Shown: positions 1 through 7,914 of the stretch, one piece after another
How positions within the stretch are numbered: the stretch's first letter is position 1
Layout: every line of letters begins with the position of its first letter
Source of the DNA: Bacteroidales bacterium
GTDB taxonomy: Bacteria; Bacteroidota; Bacteroidia; Bacteroidales; UBA1556
DNA length: 8,988 nt
Assembly: GCA_023145955.1 (NCBI GenBank)
Contig: JAGLDA010000095.1
Span: 1 to 8,988, forward strand
Direction of reading: 5' to 3'
The notes under the pieces: generated by a model
The model's database searches: none
What the model was told of the DNA's origin: nothing
Seen by the model: the letters and a program-made list of their open reading frames with translations, nothing else
Position numbers and translations under genes: made by a program

Positions 1-611
1 GTAACCTCTCTACCTTCAAAAAACGCTTCCACAAGCACCTCTTTATCTTCGGTAAATGCTTTTTTTATTGCTGGCAATAGTTGCTCTTTTGTTTTCACCT
101 TCGACATAGCAATAGAGGAGCCTCCTGAGTTTGGCTTTACAAAACATGGTAGGCCAACTTGTTCTAATATAGCATCAGTATTATAGTCTTGCCCTTGGAC
201 TAAGTGAAATGACGGCATAGTATTTATGCCCAGAGATTTTACCAAATAATTACAGTAAGCTTTATTTGAAGCTATGCCCGAAACTACCGAATCGCTTGAA
301 GTATAAGGTATATTAAGCAATTGAAAATAAGCTTGCAGCTGACCATCTTCGCCAGGGCTACCATGGATAATAATATATACACCTTCAAAACTGATTTTTA
401 AATTATCTTTCATAAAAGAAAAATCATTTTTATCAATATCATGCTTTTGTTCAGCAAAATCACAGTACCAACCTTCCTTATTTACAACCACCTTAAAGGG
501 ATTATATTTTGAAGTATCCATATTTTGAAGTACGAAATCAGCACTACGCATTGATACCACATTCTCTCCTGAGAAACCTCCACAAACTACGGCTATATTT
601 TTCTTTTGCAT
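1..611 (-). CDS. ddl: D-alanine--D-alanine ligase, C-terminus cut off by window edge
   Basis: This is the N-terminal 203 codons of Ddl, the cytoplasmic ATP-grasp enzyme that joins two D-alanines to make the dipeptide used by MurF in peptidoglycan precursor synthesis. The reading frame runs from ATG at 611 leftwards off the window without a stop. Visible family motifs are the N-terminal GGFSGENVVS (residues 11-20, with Glu16 in the position of the substrate-binding Glu), HGSPGEDG (83-90), the ATP-grasp FVKPNSGGSS (157-166) and VEAFFEGREV (194-203). Family members are usually about 310-370 residues, so roughly the last third, with the magnesium- and ATP-binding ATP-grasp residues, lies outside. 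The ATG at 611 is chosen because the Rossmann-like strand KKNIAVVCGG begins two residues later. It is divergent from the PASTA-protein cluster, with 275 bases between them. The leader (TTAACAAAAAGC) is A-rich with no Shine-Dalgarno, as usual in Bacteroidota. Confidence 0.95.
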   Translation of the reverse strand, partial: MQKKNIAVVCGGFSGENVVSMRSADFVLQNMDTSKYNPFKVVVNKEGWYCDFAEQKHDIDKNDFSFMKDNLKISFEGVYIIIHGSPGEDGQLQAYFQLLNIPYTSSDSVVSGIASNKAYCNYLVKSLGINTMPSFHLVQGQDYNTDAILEQVGLPCFVKPNSGGSSIAMSKVKTKEQLLPAIKKAFTEDKEVLVEAFFEGREV

Positions 612-626
612 GCTTTTTGTTAATTA

Positions 627-713
627 TTATTCAATTGCTAAAATAAGTAAAAATACTACCGATAATACGCCTAAAGATACTATTAGTAATATGTTTTTTA
701 CAATCCAACACAT
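627..713 (-). CDS. possible 28-residue hydrophobic membrane peptide upstream of ddl
   Basis: A short open frame reads from ATG at 713 to TAA at 627-629, ending 15 bases before the ddl start and on the same strand. It begins MCWIVKNILL and continues as an uninterrupted hydrophobic stretch (Val, Leu, Ile, Ser, Gly, Phe, Ala) to a terminal Glu. This would form one transmembrane helix with a single Lys near the N-terminus. An in-frame TAG lies shortly upstream, so the ATG at 713 is the only sensible start. I recognise no family. It could be a real small membrane protein or leader peptide of ddl. It could equally be chance, because TTA, GTA and ATA codons come easily from AT-rich DNA and the frame is very short. 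Nothing in the leader settles it. Confidence 0.27.
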   Translation of the reverse strand: MCWIVKNILLIVSLGVLSVVFLLILAIE

Positions 714-820
714 TAGGTTTATTATTACCTATTTAGCATTCTTTTGAAACTAAAGCCCTATTGTATATTTAGTAATAATAGACCAACAAAAAAAAGCTTA
801 ATTCCTTAACAATAAAATCT

Positions 821-828
821 TACTTTTG
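821..828 (+). promoter_or_regulatory. Bacteroidota-type -7 promoter element for the PASTA-protein cluster
   Basis: TACTTTTG is an exact match to the Bacteroidota housekeeping -7 consensus TAnnTTTG. It lies 58 bases before the ATG at 887, giving a predicted transcript start near 834-838 and a leader of about 50 bases. No clear TTTG-type -33 element is seen about 20 bases upstream (the region reads AAGCTTAATTCC), so the call rests on the -7 element and its position. Confidence 0.5.
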
Positions 829-886
829 AAGTTGGAAATAGTGAATAGAATACTTTTTTTATTCAATAACAAATAACATAATCAAT

Positions 887-1729
887 ATGTTTAAAACGCT
901 TATCAGCAAAAAGTTATACGTAAATCTGCTTATTATTATTATACTTTCAATAGTTATATTAATAGGCTCGGTATATTCTTTAAACAGTTTTACGCGCCAT
1001 GGCGAAGAAATAGAGGTGCCAAATCTTAGTGGTTTTTATCTTAATGAGATACAAGATGACCCTCTATATTCCAATTTCAAGTTTACTGTTACTGATTCTA
1101 TTTTCAATAAAAATGCCGAAAGAGGAAGTATATTTACTCAAAGTCCTGCTGCTGGCTCCATGGTGAAAAAAGGGCGAAATGTATATTTAACTGTAATTGC
1201 CATGATGCCAGAGATGGTGTGCTTGCCTGAACTAAAAGACCTATCGCTTAGAAGCGCTAAAAGTAAACTCCAAACTTATGGTATAGAGATATTAAAACTT
1301 AGTTATATACCTGATATTGCAAAAAATGCAGTGATGGAGGTTAAATATAATGATGAAGAGATATTTGCAGGAGATAAATTAGAGAAAGGCTCTGGTGTAG
1401 AGTTAGTTCTTGGGCTAGGTGCTCAAAGAGAATTAATAATGGTGCCTTTGCTTATCGGCATGACTCATAGCCAAGCGGAGAACGAATTGCATTTAGCATC
1501 TTTAAATATTGGAGAAGAGTTTTTTGAAGAAGGTGATGACGAAAGTACTGTTCGCATTTACCGCCAATCGCCCAACTATAGCGACAAACCAACAGTACAA
1601 CAAGGTCAAAAAATTCAGCTGTATTATAAATCTGATAAGAATTTTGATTTTGACAAACACCTAAAAACTATTTTACCATCAAATACTATTACTGATAGCT
1701 TGATAAACCACGATAATTTAGATGAATAA
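887..1729 (+). CDS. membrane-anchored protein with three PASTA domains, no kinase
   Basis: A 280-residue protein with a short cytoplasmic N-terminus (MFKTLISKK), one transmembrane segment at about residues 12-33, and an extracytoplasmic region made of three PASTA repeats at about 43-104, 110-176 and 184-247. Each repeat shows the family pattern: it begins near a (V/L)P-x-L motif (VPNLSG, LPELKD, VPLLIG), and repeats one and three contain QSP (QSPAAGSMVKKG, RQSPNYSD) followed by a basic or glycine turn and a closing strand (VYLTV, VELVLG, IQLYY). A charged, low-complexity tail follows (248-280). PASTA domains in other bacteria bind peptidoglycan or muropeptides, often on Ser/Thr kinases or penicillin-binding proteins; neither catalytic domain is present here. 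The position beside divergent ddl fits a peptidoglycan-related job, but its exact role is unknown to me. Its last 8 bases overlap the next gene, so the two are probably translationally coupled. Confidence 0.88.
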   Translation: MFKTLISKKLYVNLLIIIILSIVILIGSVYSLNSFTRHGEEIEVPNLSGFYLNEIQDDPLYSNFKFTVTDSIFNKNAERGSIFTQSPAAGSMVKKGRNVYLTVIAMMPEMVCLPELKDLSLRSAKSKLQTYGIEILKLSYIPDIAKNAVMEVKYNDEEIFAGDKLEKGSGVELVLGLGAQRELIMVPLLIGMTHSQAENELHLASLNIGEEFFEEGDDESTVRIYRQSPNYSDKPTVQQGQKIQLYYKSDKNFDFDKHLKTILPSNTITDSLINHDNLDE

Positions 1730-3638
1730 ATTTATACTCATACTGTTTCTGTCTGCCACTTTTGCAACTACATACGCACAAGAAATATTAACTGGTCTTA
1801 GCAATAATCCAGTTTTAATAAATCAGCAGCTAGAAAACACAAACCATAAAGTATCAAAAGGCGCTAATGAAGAAATTCATTTGCCAATGCTTGAGGATTT
1901 CTCACGTCCTTCTTTATTTCCTAATCCAAAATATTGGGCCTCGAAAAGCGTATTTGTAAATAATTCTTATGCAATAAATCCTCCATCGGTAGGAGTAGTT
2001 ACTTTTGATGCCATGGATGAAAAAGGAATTGTATACTCGCATATGAGCACATTCCCTGCTGGCGCGGACACTTTTACTACTAATAATATTAGGCTTGATA
2101 GTGCTTTTGGTACTTTCCAAAGAAAACTTCATCCCAAAGACTCAGTATACCTAAGTTTCTTTGTGCAGCCACAAGGTAATGGCAGTATTCCTTTAAGTGG
2201 CGACTCATTGGTATTACAGTTTTATGACGATAATAATTCGAAATGGAATAGCGTATGGAATATTGATGGAATGCCACTGGATACTTTTCGTGCAAAATAC
2301 GATACTAGCTTCCTAAGAGTTATGATTCCCGTAGTGAAGCCAGAATATTTTTCTTCAAAATTCAAATTTAGATTTTATAATTATGCTAGAGTACCCTCCT
2401 CTGATAAGCCTAGCTGGAAATCGGGGCTTCATAGCAATTGGAATATCGATTATATAATATTAGATACTAATAGACGCATTACAGATACTTTTTATGCTGA
2501 TAATGCTATTCAAAACGCATCCACTACCCTTCTAAAAGAATATCAATCTATGAGCTGGAAACAGTATAATGCTGCTCCTGCAAGTAGTATGAAAGTCGGG
2601 CAAGGTGTTAGTTTTTTCAATCACGATAATCTTGTGAAAAATGTTGCACAAAGATTATATATTTATGATCTTTGGGATAAAAGCTTAAGCTTTAGTACAC
2701 CAACAACATCAGTAAACCTTTCATCAAAACAATCGTCCATTTATAGCCCTGACTATAATGCGTATACTTTTACAACTTTAGCCCCTAAATATCCTGATTA
2801 TAAAATTCTTTATCATATATCTTCAAATACAGGTAATCCTGATATTTTTAAAAACAATGATACGGCATATTTCTATCAGCGATTTTATAATTACCTATCG
2901 TATGACGATGGCATTCCCGAAGCAGGATATGGACTTTCTACTCCTAATGGAAAACTTGCCTATCAGTTTAACCTAAACACTGACGATACGCTACAATCCA
3001 TTCAAATGTATTTCAATCAAACATTAGGAAATGCAAACCAGAAGTATTTTTACCTAACAGTATGGGACGATAATAATGGAACACCAGGGAATATAATTTA
3101 CGAAAAATCAGGAAAAAGGCCAGAATTCGACAATCAGCTTTTTAAATTTTACACTTATGTACTAGACCAAGAGCTAGCCGTTAGCGGCACAATATATATT
3201 GGCTGGCGACAAACAACAAAAGACAATCTTAATGTTGGTTTTGATAAAAATAACGATCATTCCGATAAGGTTTTCTATAATGTTAGTGGCAATTGGTATA
3301 ACTCTAGTTTTAAGGGTGCTCCAATGATACGCCCTATTCTTGGACAGGAGCAAAATGCTCATGTAGGCATTAAAAAACCTTCTAATACTAAAGAGGTCGA
3401 CTTTAGTATTTATCCTAATCCTAATAATACTAAAATACTAAATATTAAGATTAATGATAGCTTTATCAGCAATTCTAATTTTCAGTTAAGCATATTCTCA
3501 ATACAAGGACAACAAGTATATTTGGGAGAATTTGAAAACAGGATTAATTTGTCCTATCTTTCAAAAGGAGTTTATATTGTAAAAATTATAAACTTAAAAA
3601 CCAATCGTAATAGTATAAAAAAACTAATTATAAACTAA
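1722..3638 (+). CDS. T9SS-exported cell-surface protein, function unknown
   Basis: A 638-residue secreted protein. The N-terminus MNKFILILFLSATFATTYAQ is a typical Sec signal peptide, with likely cleavage after Ala19. The last 78 residues (561-638) form a type IX secretion type A sorting domain: FSIYPNPNN, a LSIFSIQGQQVY strand, the LSYLSKGVYIVKI motif and a basic end (KKLIIN). Such domains direct cargo across the outer membrane and are usually removed or replaced by surface attachment. The mature middle looks beta-rich and has few cysteines. One stretch near residues 20-250 contains EDFSRPSLFPNPKYW and many aromatic strands, and a second near 385-540 contains YDDGIPEAGYG and VWDDNNGTPGN, suggesting two jelly-roll-like sandwiches. 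No catalytic motif is recognised, so enzymatic activity is not claimed. The start overlaps the PASTA gene by 8 bases (ATGAATAA) and the stop shares one base with the next start (TAATG). Confidence 0.88.
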   Translation: MNKFILILFLSATFATTYAQEILTGLSNNPVLINQQLENTNHKVSKGANEEIHLPMLEDFSRPSLFPNPKYWASKSVFVNNSYAINPPSVGVVTFDAMDEKGIVYSHMSTFPAGADTFTTNNIRLDSAFGTFQRKLHPKDSVYLSFFVQPQGNGSIPLSGDSLVLQFYDDNNSKWNSVWNIDGMPLDTFRAKYDTSFLRVMIPVVKPEYFSSKFKFRFYNYARVPSSDKPSWKSGLHSNWNIDYIILDTNRRITDTFYADNAIQNASTTLLKEYQSMSWKQYNAAPASSMKVGQGVSFFNHDNLVKNVAQRLYIYDLWDKSLSFSTPTTSVNLSSKQSSIYSPDYNAYTFTTLAPKYPDYKILYHISSNTGNPDIFKNNDTAYFYQRFYNYLSYDDGIPEAGYGLSTPNGKLAYQFNLNTDDTLQSIQMYFNQTLGNANQKYFYLTVWDDNNGTPGNIIYEKSGKRPEFDNQLFKFYTYVLDQELAVSGTIYIGWRQTTKDNLNVGFDKNNDHSDKVFYNVSGNWYNSSFKGAPMIRPILGQEQNAHVGIKKPSNTKEVDFSIYPNPNNTKILNIKINDSFISNSNFQLSIFSIQGQQVYLGEFENRINLSYLSKGVYIVKIINLKTNRNSIKKLIIN

Positions 3639-4681
3639 TGAAGCCAGAGGAAAACAATACATTTGAGATTCATAATGATGAAACTCCAGACTTACATGAG
3701 CATTACAACTTAACTGTGGACAAAGGGCAATCTCTATTAAGGATTGATAAATACATTCAAACAAAAATTGAGAATGCCACAAGAAATAAAATTCAGGAAT
3801 CGGTAAAGGCTGGAAAAGTATTAGTAAATGAGCAAGTTGTAAAATCCAACTATAAAGTTAAACCCCTTGATAATATCCAAATATTTTTTGATAATCCTCC
3901 TCGCGAAGTAGAGATTATCCCTCAAGATATTCCCATAGAGATTGTTTATGAGGATAATGATATTTTGGTGGTAAATAAACCTGCAGGCATGGTGGTACAC
4001 CCCGCTTATAGCAATTATGATGGCACCTTACTAAATGCACTTACCTACCATCTGAGCAAAGATGATTTGGAGAAACCAAAAACACCTTTCTTGGTACATA
4101 GAATAGACAAAGACACTAGTGGAATTTTGCTTATAGCAAAGAGCGATATAATGCATGCTCGATTGGCACAGCAATTTTTTGACCATAGTATTGAGCGTAA
4201 GTATATTGCACTTACTTGGGGCGATTTTAAAGAAGACAATGGAACAATAAGAGGAAATATTGCTCGCTGCCCTAAAGATAGGCGCGTAATGTGTATTTTT
4301 GATGAAGGTGGAGAAATTGGAAAACATGCCGTAACTCATTATAAAGTTGTGGAACGATTTGGATATATTTCAGCAATAGAATGCCAGTTAGAAACTGGTA
4401 GAACTCACCAAATTAGAGCCCATTTGAAACATATTGGCCATCCACTTTTCAATGATGCAACTTATGGTGGTAATTCTGTTCTTAAAGGCACTACTTTTAC
4501 AAAATATAAGCAGTTTGTTCAGAATTGTTTCAAAATGATTCCACGTCAATCATTACATGCTAAATCGTTACGATTTATTCATCCACGAACAAATAAGGAA
4601 ATGTTTTTTAACTCTGAATTACCTGAAGACATGCAAAGTGTAATGGACAAATGGAGAGCTTACGGAGAAAATGGGATATAA
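3638..4681 (+). CDS. rluD: RluD-type 23S rRNA pseudouridine synthase
   Basis: A 347-residue RluA/RluD-family pseudouridine synthase. In E. coli RluD isomerises uridines in helix 69 of 23S rRNA; the specific target here is inferred by similarity. An N-terminal S4 RNA-binding domain lies at about residues 33-90 (LRIDKYIQTKI, RNKIQESVKAGKVLVN). The catalytic domain follows, with VVNKPAGMVVHPA (111-123), the catalytic motif HRIDKDTSG (154-162, nucleophile Asp157) and LETGRTHQIRAHLKHIGHPL (251-270), all intact. Length is slightly above the usual 320-330, owing to an acidic N-terminal extension before the S4 domain. Its ATG shares one base with the stop of the upstream T9SS protein gene (TAATG), which points to re-initiation by the same ribosome. 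It is in a cluster of envelope genes with which it has no obvious functional tie. Confidence 0.94.
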   Translation: MKPEENNTFEIHNDETPDLHEHYNLTVDKGQSLLRIDKYIQTKIENATRNKIQESVKAGKVLVNEQVVKSNYKVKPLDNIQIFFDNPPREVEIIPQDIPIEIVYEDNDILVVNKPAGMVVHPAYSNYDGTLLNALTYHLSKDDLEKPKTPFLVHRIDKDTSGILLIAKSDIMHARLAQQFFDHSIERKYIALTWGDFKEDNGTIRGNIARCPKDRRVMCIFDEGGEIGKHAVTHYKVVERFGYISAIECQLETGRTHQIRAHLKHIGHPLFNDATYGGNSVLKGTTFTKYKQFVQNCFKMIPRQSLHAKSLRFIHPRTNKEMFFNSELPEDMQSVMDKWRAYGENGI

Positions 4682-4743
4682 GCATAAAACAATTAACCAT
4701 TTACAAAATTATAGAACACTAATACTTTAGATAAAAATACACT

Positions 4744-5892
4744 ATGTTTCCAACATTAGGACATTTAATAAATTATTTACTAGGAACAAATATAAACTTC
4801 CCGATGCCAACTTATGGCTTTGTCCTAGTAATGGCTTTTGTAACTGCAGGAATAATCCTAAAATTTGCTCTTAAAAGAAAAGAAAAGCAGGGTTTACTAA
4901 CTGGTCATTTAGACAATATACTTACCAAAGCTCCAATAAATTATCCAGATATTTTGGTATCAGCAATTTTCTATTTTATTCTTGGATATAAAATTATTGG
5001 AATTATTATTGACTACGATATCTTTACTAAAGATATAAACAGTTACATCTTCTCAGCGCAAGGCAATTTTATTGCTGGAATATTATTTGCCCTTGCTGGC
5101 GCAGGTTATGGGTACTTACAAGCCAAGAAGAATTATGCACCAGAAAAAATTTATGAAGAGAAAAATATTCTTCCTCACGAATTAACCATAAATATAGTTA
5201 TGATAGCAATGCTATCAGGAATAATTGGTGCTAAGATTTTTGATATTCTGGAGAATTTTTCAAGGTTTTTAAATGACCCTATGGATGCACTATTCTCTGC
5301 TGGGGGATTTACATTTTATGGAGGATTAGTAGCCGGTTTTTTTGCCGTATGGTATTATATACGCAAAAAGAATATTAACGCATTGCATCTTATGGACGCA
5401 GCAGCACCAGCCATATTAGGTGCTTATGCTGTTGGCCGTATGGCTTGTATGCTTAGTGGCGATGGTTGCTGGGGCATTCCAAACCCCGACCCCAAGCCCG
5501 AATACCTAGCTATGCTACCAGATTGGCTGTGGGCTTTTGATTTTCCTCATAATGTAATTAACGAAGGAAGCGTTATAACAAGCTGTAGTGGTGATTACTG
5601 CCATCGCTTAGACGTACCCGTATTCCCTACTCCAATATACGAGACAATACTAAGTACTCTGTTTTTTCTGATAGTATGGTTTTTGCAAAATAAAGTAAGA
5701 ACTGCTGGTATAATATTTTTTGTAGCAATTATGCTCAATGGATTTGCAAGATTTTTTATTGAAAAAATTAGAGTAAATAATCTCTACGAAATAGGAAATA
5801 CCCATATTACACAAGCGGAAATAATATCATCATCACTTGTTATTATAGGAATTTTAGGAATTACTATTTTATTAAAACTGAAAAAGAAATAA
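4744..5892 (+). CDS. lgt: prolipoprotein diacylglyceryl transferase-like membrane protein (long form)
   Basis: A 382-residue polytopic membrane protein resembling Lgt, which moves diacylglycerol from phosphatidylglycerol to the lipobox cysteine of prolipoproteins at the periplasmic face of the inner membrane. Recognisable motifs are PTYGFVLVM near the first helix (22-30), FYGGLVAG (191-198), the core GRMACMLSGDGCWG (231-244), PTPIYE (295-300) and the late RFFIEKIR (336-343), where Arg336 and Glu340 keep the spacing of E. coli Arg239 and Glu243. About seven or more hydrophobic helices are visible. It is about 90 residues longer than E. coli Lgt (291), with extra sequence around 42-145 and a loop at about 245-294. 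Against E. coli the eye alignment puts Tyr192 at His103 and Cys235 at Asn146. Cysteines at 235, 242, 281 and 286 could pair. It follows rluD by 62 bases and may be a functional Lgt or a diverged paralogue. Confidence 0.85.
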   Translation: MFPTLGHLINYLLGTNINFPMPTYGFVLVMAFVTAGIILKFALKRKEKQGLLTGHLDNILTKAPINYPDILVSAIFYFILGYKIIGIIIDYDIFTKDINSYIFSAQGNFIAGILFALAGAGYGYLQAKKNYAPEKIYEEKNILPHELTINIVMIAMLSGIIGAKIFDILENFSRFLNDPMDALFSAGGFTFYGGLVAGFFAVWYYIRKKNINALHLMDAAAPAILGAYAVGRMACMLSGDGCWGIPNPDPKPEYLAMLPDWLWAFDFPHNVINEGSVITSCSGDYCHRLDVPVFPTPIYETILSTLFFLIVWFLQNKVRTAGIIFFVAIMLNGFARFFIEKIRVNNLYEIGNTHITQAEIISSSLVIIGILGITILLKLKKK

Positions 5893-5896
5893 AGCC

Positions 5897-5904
5897 TAAT
5901 TTTG
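5897..5904 (+). promoter_or_regulatory. Bacteroidota-type -7 promoter element for the porin gene
   Basis: TAATTTTG matches TAnnTTTG exactly and starts 5 bases after the lgt-like stop codon. A transcript start near 5910-5914 would leave a leader of about 25 bases before the TTG start at 5936. A clear -33 TTTG element is not seen. In such AT-rich DNA one exact match can be chance, but the position is right for a promoter giving the porin its own expression. Confidence 0.4.
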
Positions 5905-5935
5905 TACTTTAGCAAAATTAAATAAAGAAAAGAAA

Positions 5936-7810
5936 TTGAGAATATTTAGAACTATATTATTACTTACTATACTTTTTAGTTTTATTAGCACAAAAACCTA
6001 TGCTGACAAAAGAGATAGCGTAATAGCGATTGCTAATGATACATCAAGTATCTTGTTCTTTTATAAAGACTCTCCTTTTTCTAAATCTAAGCTTCACTAT
6101 GTAGATTCCACCTTACATAACTCACAGCGTTATGCAATAAGAATGAATGCCTACGATATGGCAGCAAATACGCATTTTATTGGAGGCCCGCTAAAGGATT
6201 TATACTTCCATGAGCTGAGCCCACAATTTACAATTGGCGAATACTCATTGGGCAAAACATATTATAGAACTGATGAAATGCCATATTATAAGAATGTAAG
6301 AACTCCATATTCGGAAGTATTTTACACTATGGCATCATCAGAAGAAAATCACCTTAAAGGAATTTTGGCAGCACAACCTAGCGAAAGATTATACTATGGT
6401 ATGAATTTCAATGTGGAATCTACCATAGGACTGATGACTAATAGCAAAGTGCAAAATGCTCATTTTAGAGGCGTAATAGGTTTTGAAACTATTAGCAAAC
6501 GATACGGCTATGATGTTGAATATATTTATAATAAGATTAAATTTGGAGAAAATGGAGGGCTTATTAATGAAACCGACCACGATTCTACAGAACTAGAGCA
6601 ACAAATACTTGCAGTAAATCTTAACGAAGCATATAATTATACAAAATCTAATTATTTTGCATTCGATCAATTTTTGAATATTGGCAAAGCTTCTACCGAT
6701 TCTACTAGTCATAAATTCTTAGGTAGGTTATACTTAAACACTACATACGAATCTAAAGCCAGAGTTTATTCCGATAAAAATTGGGATACTCTATATTATA
6801 AAAATGCTTTTCTAGATACAATACAATCGTTTGACTCATTAGCCATAACTGATTTTAAAGTAGATTTTGGAATTTCTAATTTTTACCCTGAGAAACATCA
6901 ATATTTTATTTTTAATTTGGGCTTAGCTTATAATTACAAAATGTATTATAATGGAAATAAGGACTTCTTTTTTAATTATGCAAGTCCACATGGTGATGTA
7001 ATTTTCGATTTTTATAAATTTATTTTGGAGGGAGGAGCTAGATATCAGATAAAGATTCCCAACTCCCAAACAATAGATATTGGCGCCAATGATTTGAATT
7101 TATACGGAAGGATGAAATTCCCACTTTTTAAGAATTTTAATCTTGATGCTGGAATAAAAATGGATTTTGTATCTCCTGAGATAAAAGCCTATAGTACATA
7201 TTCTAACCACTTTATGTGGGACAATAAATTTGATAAACAAAAACATATAGAAATAAATTCGCACTTAGATATTAAGGGTTATAAATTAGAAGGTGCCGTA
7301 CATACTCTATCAGATTTTGTATACTATGACAATAATATTACTCCACAACAACATAAGGAGAGTTTTCAGATTATTACAGCAAAATTTAAAAAGAAATTTC
7401 AGATAAAAAGTGTCGGTACACACCTAATGCTCATGTATCAGCAAAGTAGTAATAACGACGTAGTACGATTGCCACAATTTGTAGCCAAGGGAAATTTCTT
7501 TTTTAGCTTACCAATTTTTAAAGGCGCCTTGATTCTTCATCCTGGAGTGGATATTACATACCTTACTGCATATAAAGGTTATGGATATAATCCTGCAGGA
7601 ATGCAATTTTACTCATACCATGGCAATGATCTTAAAGATCAAATTTATGTGGATTTATACCTAAATATTAGAATAAAGAGAGCTAGGGTATTCTTTAAAT
7701 ACCAGAATGCTACTTCCAAATTTGGATCTTATAAGTATTTCTTAATTAAAGGATATCCACAACAAGTTGCAACGCTTAAATTTGGCCTTTCTTGGCGATT
7801 TATTGATTAA
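5936..7810 (+). CDS. outer-membrane putative porin (Porin_10-like)
   Basis: A 624-residue outer-membrane beta-barrel protein of the Bacteroidota 'putative porin' type. The N-terminus MRIFRTILLLTILFSFISTKTYA is a Sec signal peptide, with likely cleavage after Ala23. The remainder is rich in alternating aromatic strands. Stretches I associate with this family are FYKDSPFSKSKLHYVDSTL (42-60), TPYSEVFYTMASS (123-135), a YGYDVEYIYNKIKFGENGG region (190-208) and the closing strand LKFGLSWRFID, whose penultimate aromatic residues are typical of barrel termini recognised by the BAM complex. The start is TTG at 5936: the signal peptide begins exactly there, no in-frame ATG exists between it and the upstream stop at 5897-5899, and the next in-frame Met is at residue 70, after the signal. 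The substrate, if any, cannot be read from the sequence. It lies 43 bases after the lgt-like gene. Confidence 0.83.
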   Translation: MRIFRTILLLTILFSFISTKTYADKRDSVIAIANDTSSILFFYKDSPFSKSKLHYVDSTLHNSQRYAIRMNAYDMAANTHFIGGPLKDLYFHELSPQFTIGEYSLGKTYYRTDEMPYYKNVRTPYSEVFYTMASSEENHLKGILAAQPSERLYYGMNFNVESTIGLMTNSKVQNAHFRGVIGFETISKRYGYDVEYIYNKIKFGENGGLINETDHDSTELEQQILAVNLNEAYNYTKSNYFAFDQFLNIGKASTDSTSHKFLGRLYLNTTYESKARVYSDKNWDTLYYKNAFLDTIQSFDSLAITDFKVDFGISNFYPEKHQYFIFNLGLAYNYKMYYNGNKDFFFNYASPHGDVIFDFYKFILEGGARYQIKIPNSQTIDIGANDLNLYGRMKFPLFKNFNLDAGIKMDFVSPEIKAYSTYSNHFMWDNKFDKQKHIEINSHLDIKGYKLEGAVHTLSDFVYYDNNITPQQHKESFQIITAKFKKKFQIKSVGTHLMLMYQQSSNNDVVRLPQFVAKGNFFFSLPIFKGALILHPGVDITYLTAYKGYGYNPAGMQFYSYHGNDLKDQIYVDLYLNIRIKRARVFFKYQNATSKFGSYKYFLIKGYPQQVATLKFGLSWRFID

Positions 7811-7876
7811 CTTGATATAAGCATTACCGATACAAATTAGCTTAAAAATATACTTATACAAACAAAAAGTAATTTG

Positions 7877-7892
7877 ATTTTGTCATTTTGTC
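7877..7892 (+). repeat. tandem 8-base direct repeat upstream of trxB
   Basis: ATTTTGTC occurs twice back to back (7877-7884 and 7885-7892), creating the string TGTCATTTTGTCAC. It is one of the few GC-containing ordered elements in an otherwise AT-rich gap. It lies 24 bases upstream of the GG of a -24/-12-like promoter candidate, where an activator or accessory site would be expected. The repeat itself is directly visible; a regulatory role is inferred. Confidence 0.55.
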
Positions 7893-7914
7893 ACATAAAA
7901 ATCATTTTTATTTT

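Noticed and set aside
691..747. An 18-residue plus-strand frame (begins MFFTIQHIRF) in the divergent region.
   Set aside because: Too short, lies opposite the other small ORF, is far from any downstream gene start and has no supporting context.
730..780. Possible minus-strand promoter for ddl (TAGTTTCA near 746-753, TATACAAT near 760-767).
   Set aside because: Neither matches the Bacteroidota TAnnTTTG consensus well and no -33 element accompanies them. A ddl promoter must exist somewhere upstream but I cannot place it.
1914..2295. Antisense open frames inside the T9SS protein gene, and similar ones inside rluD, the porin gene and trxB.
   Set aside because: They are shadows of strongly supported coding frames, show no recognisable domain and have no promoter or spacing evidence.
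4723..4730. TACTTTAG as a promoter element before the lgt-like gene.
   Set aside because: One mismatch to TAnnTTTG and no -33 element. The 62-base gap is easily compatible with read-through from rluD.
7811..7876. A terminator after the porin gene.
   Set aside because: Only a weak AAGC/GCTT pairing with a long AT loop is visible, with no GC-rich stem followed by a T run.
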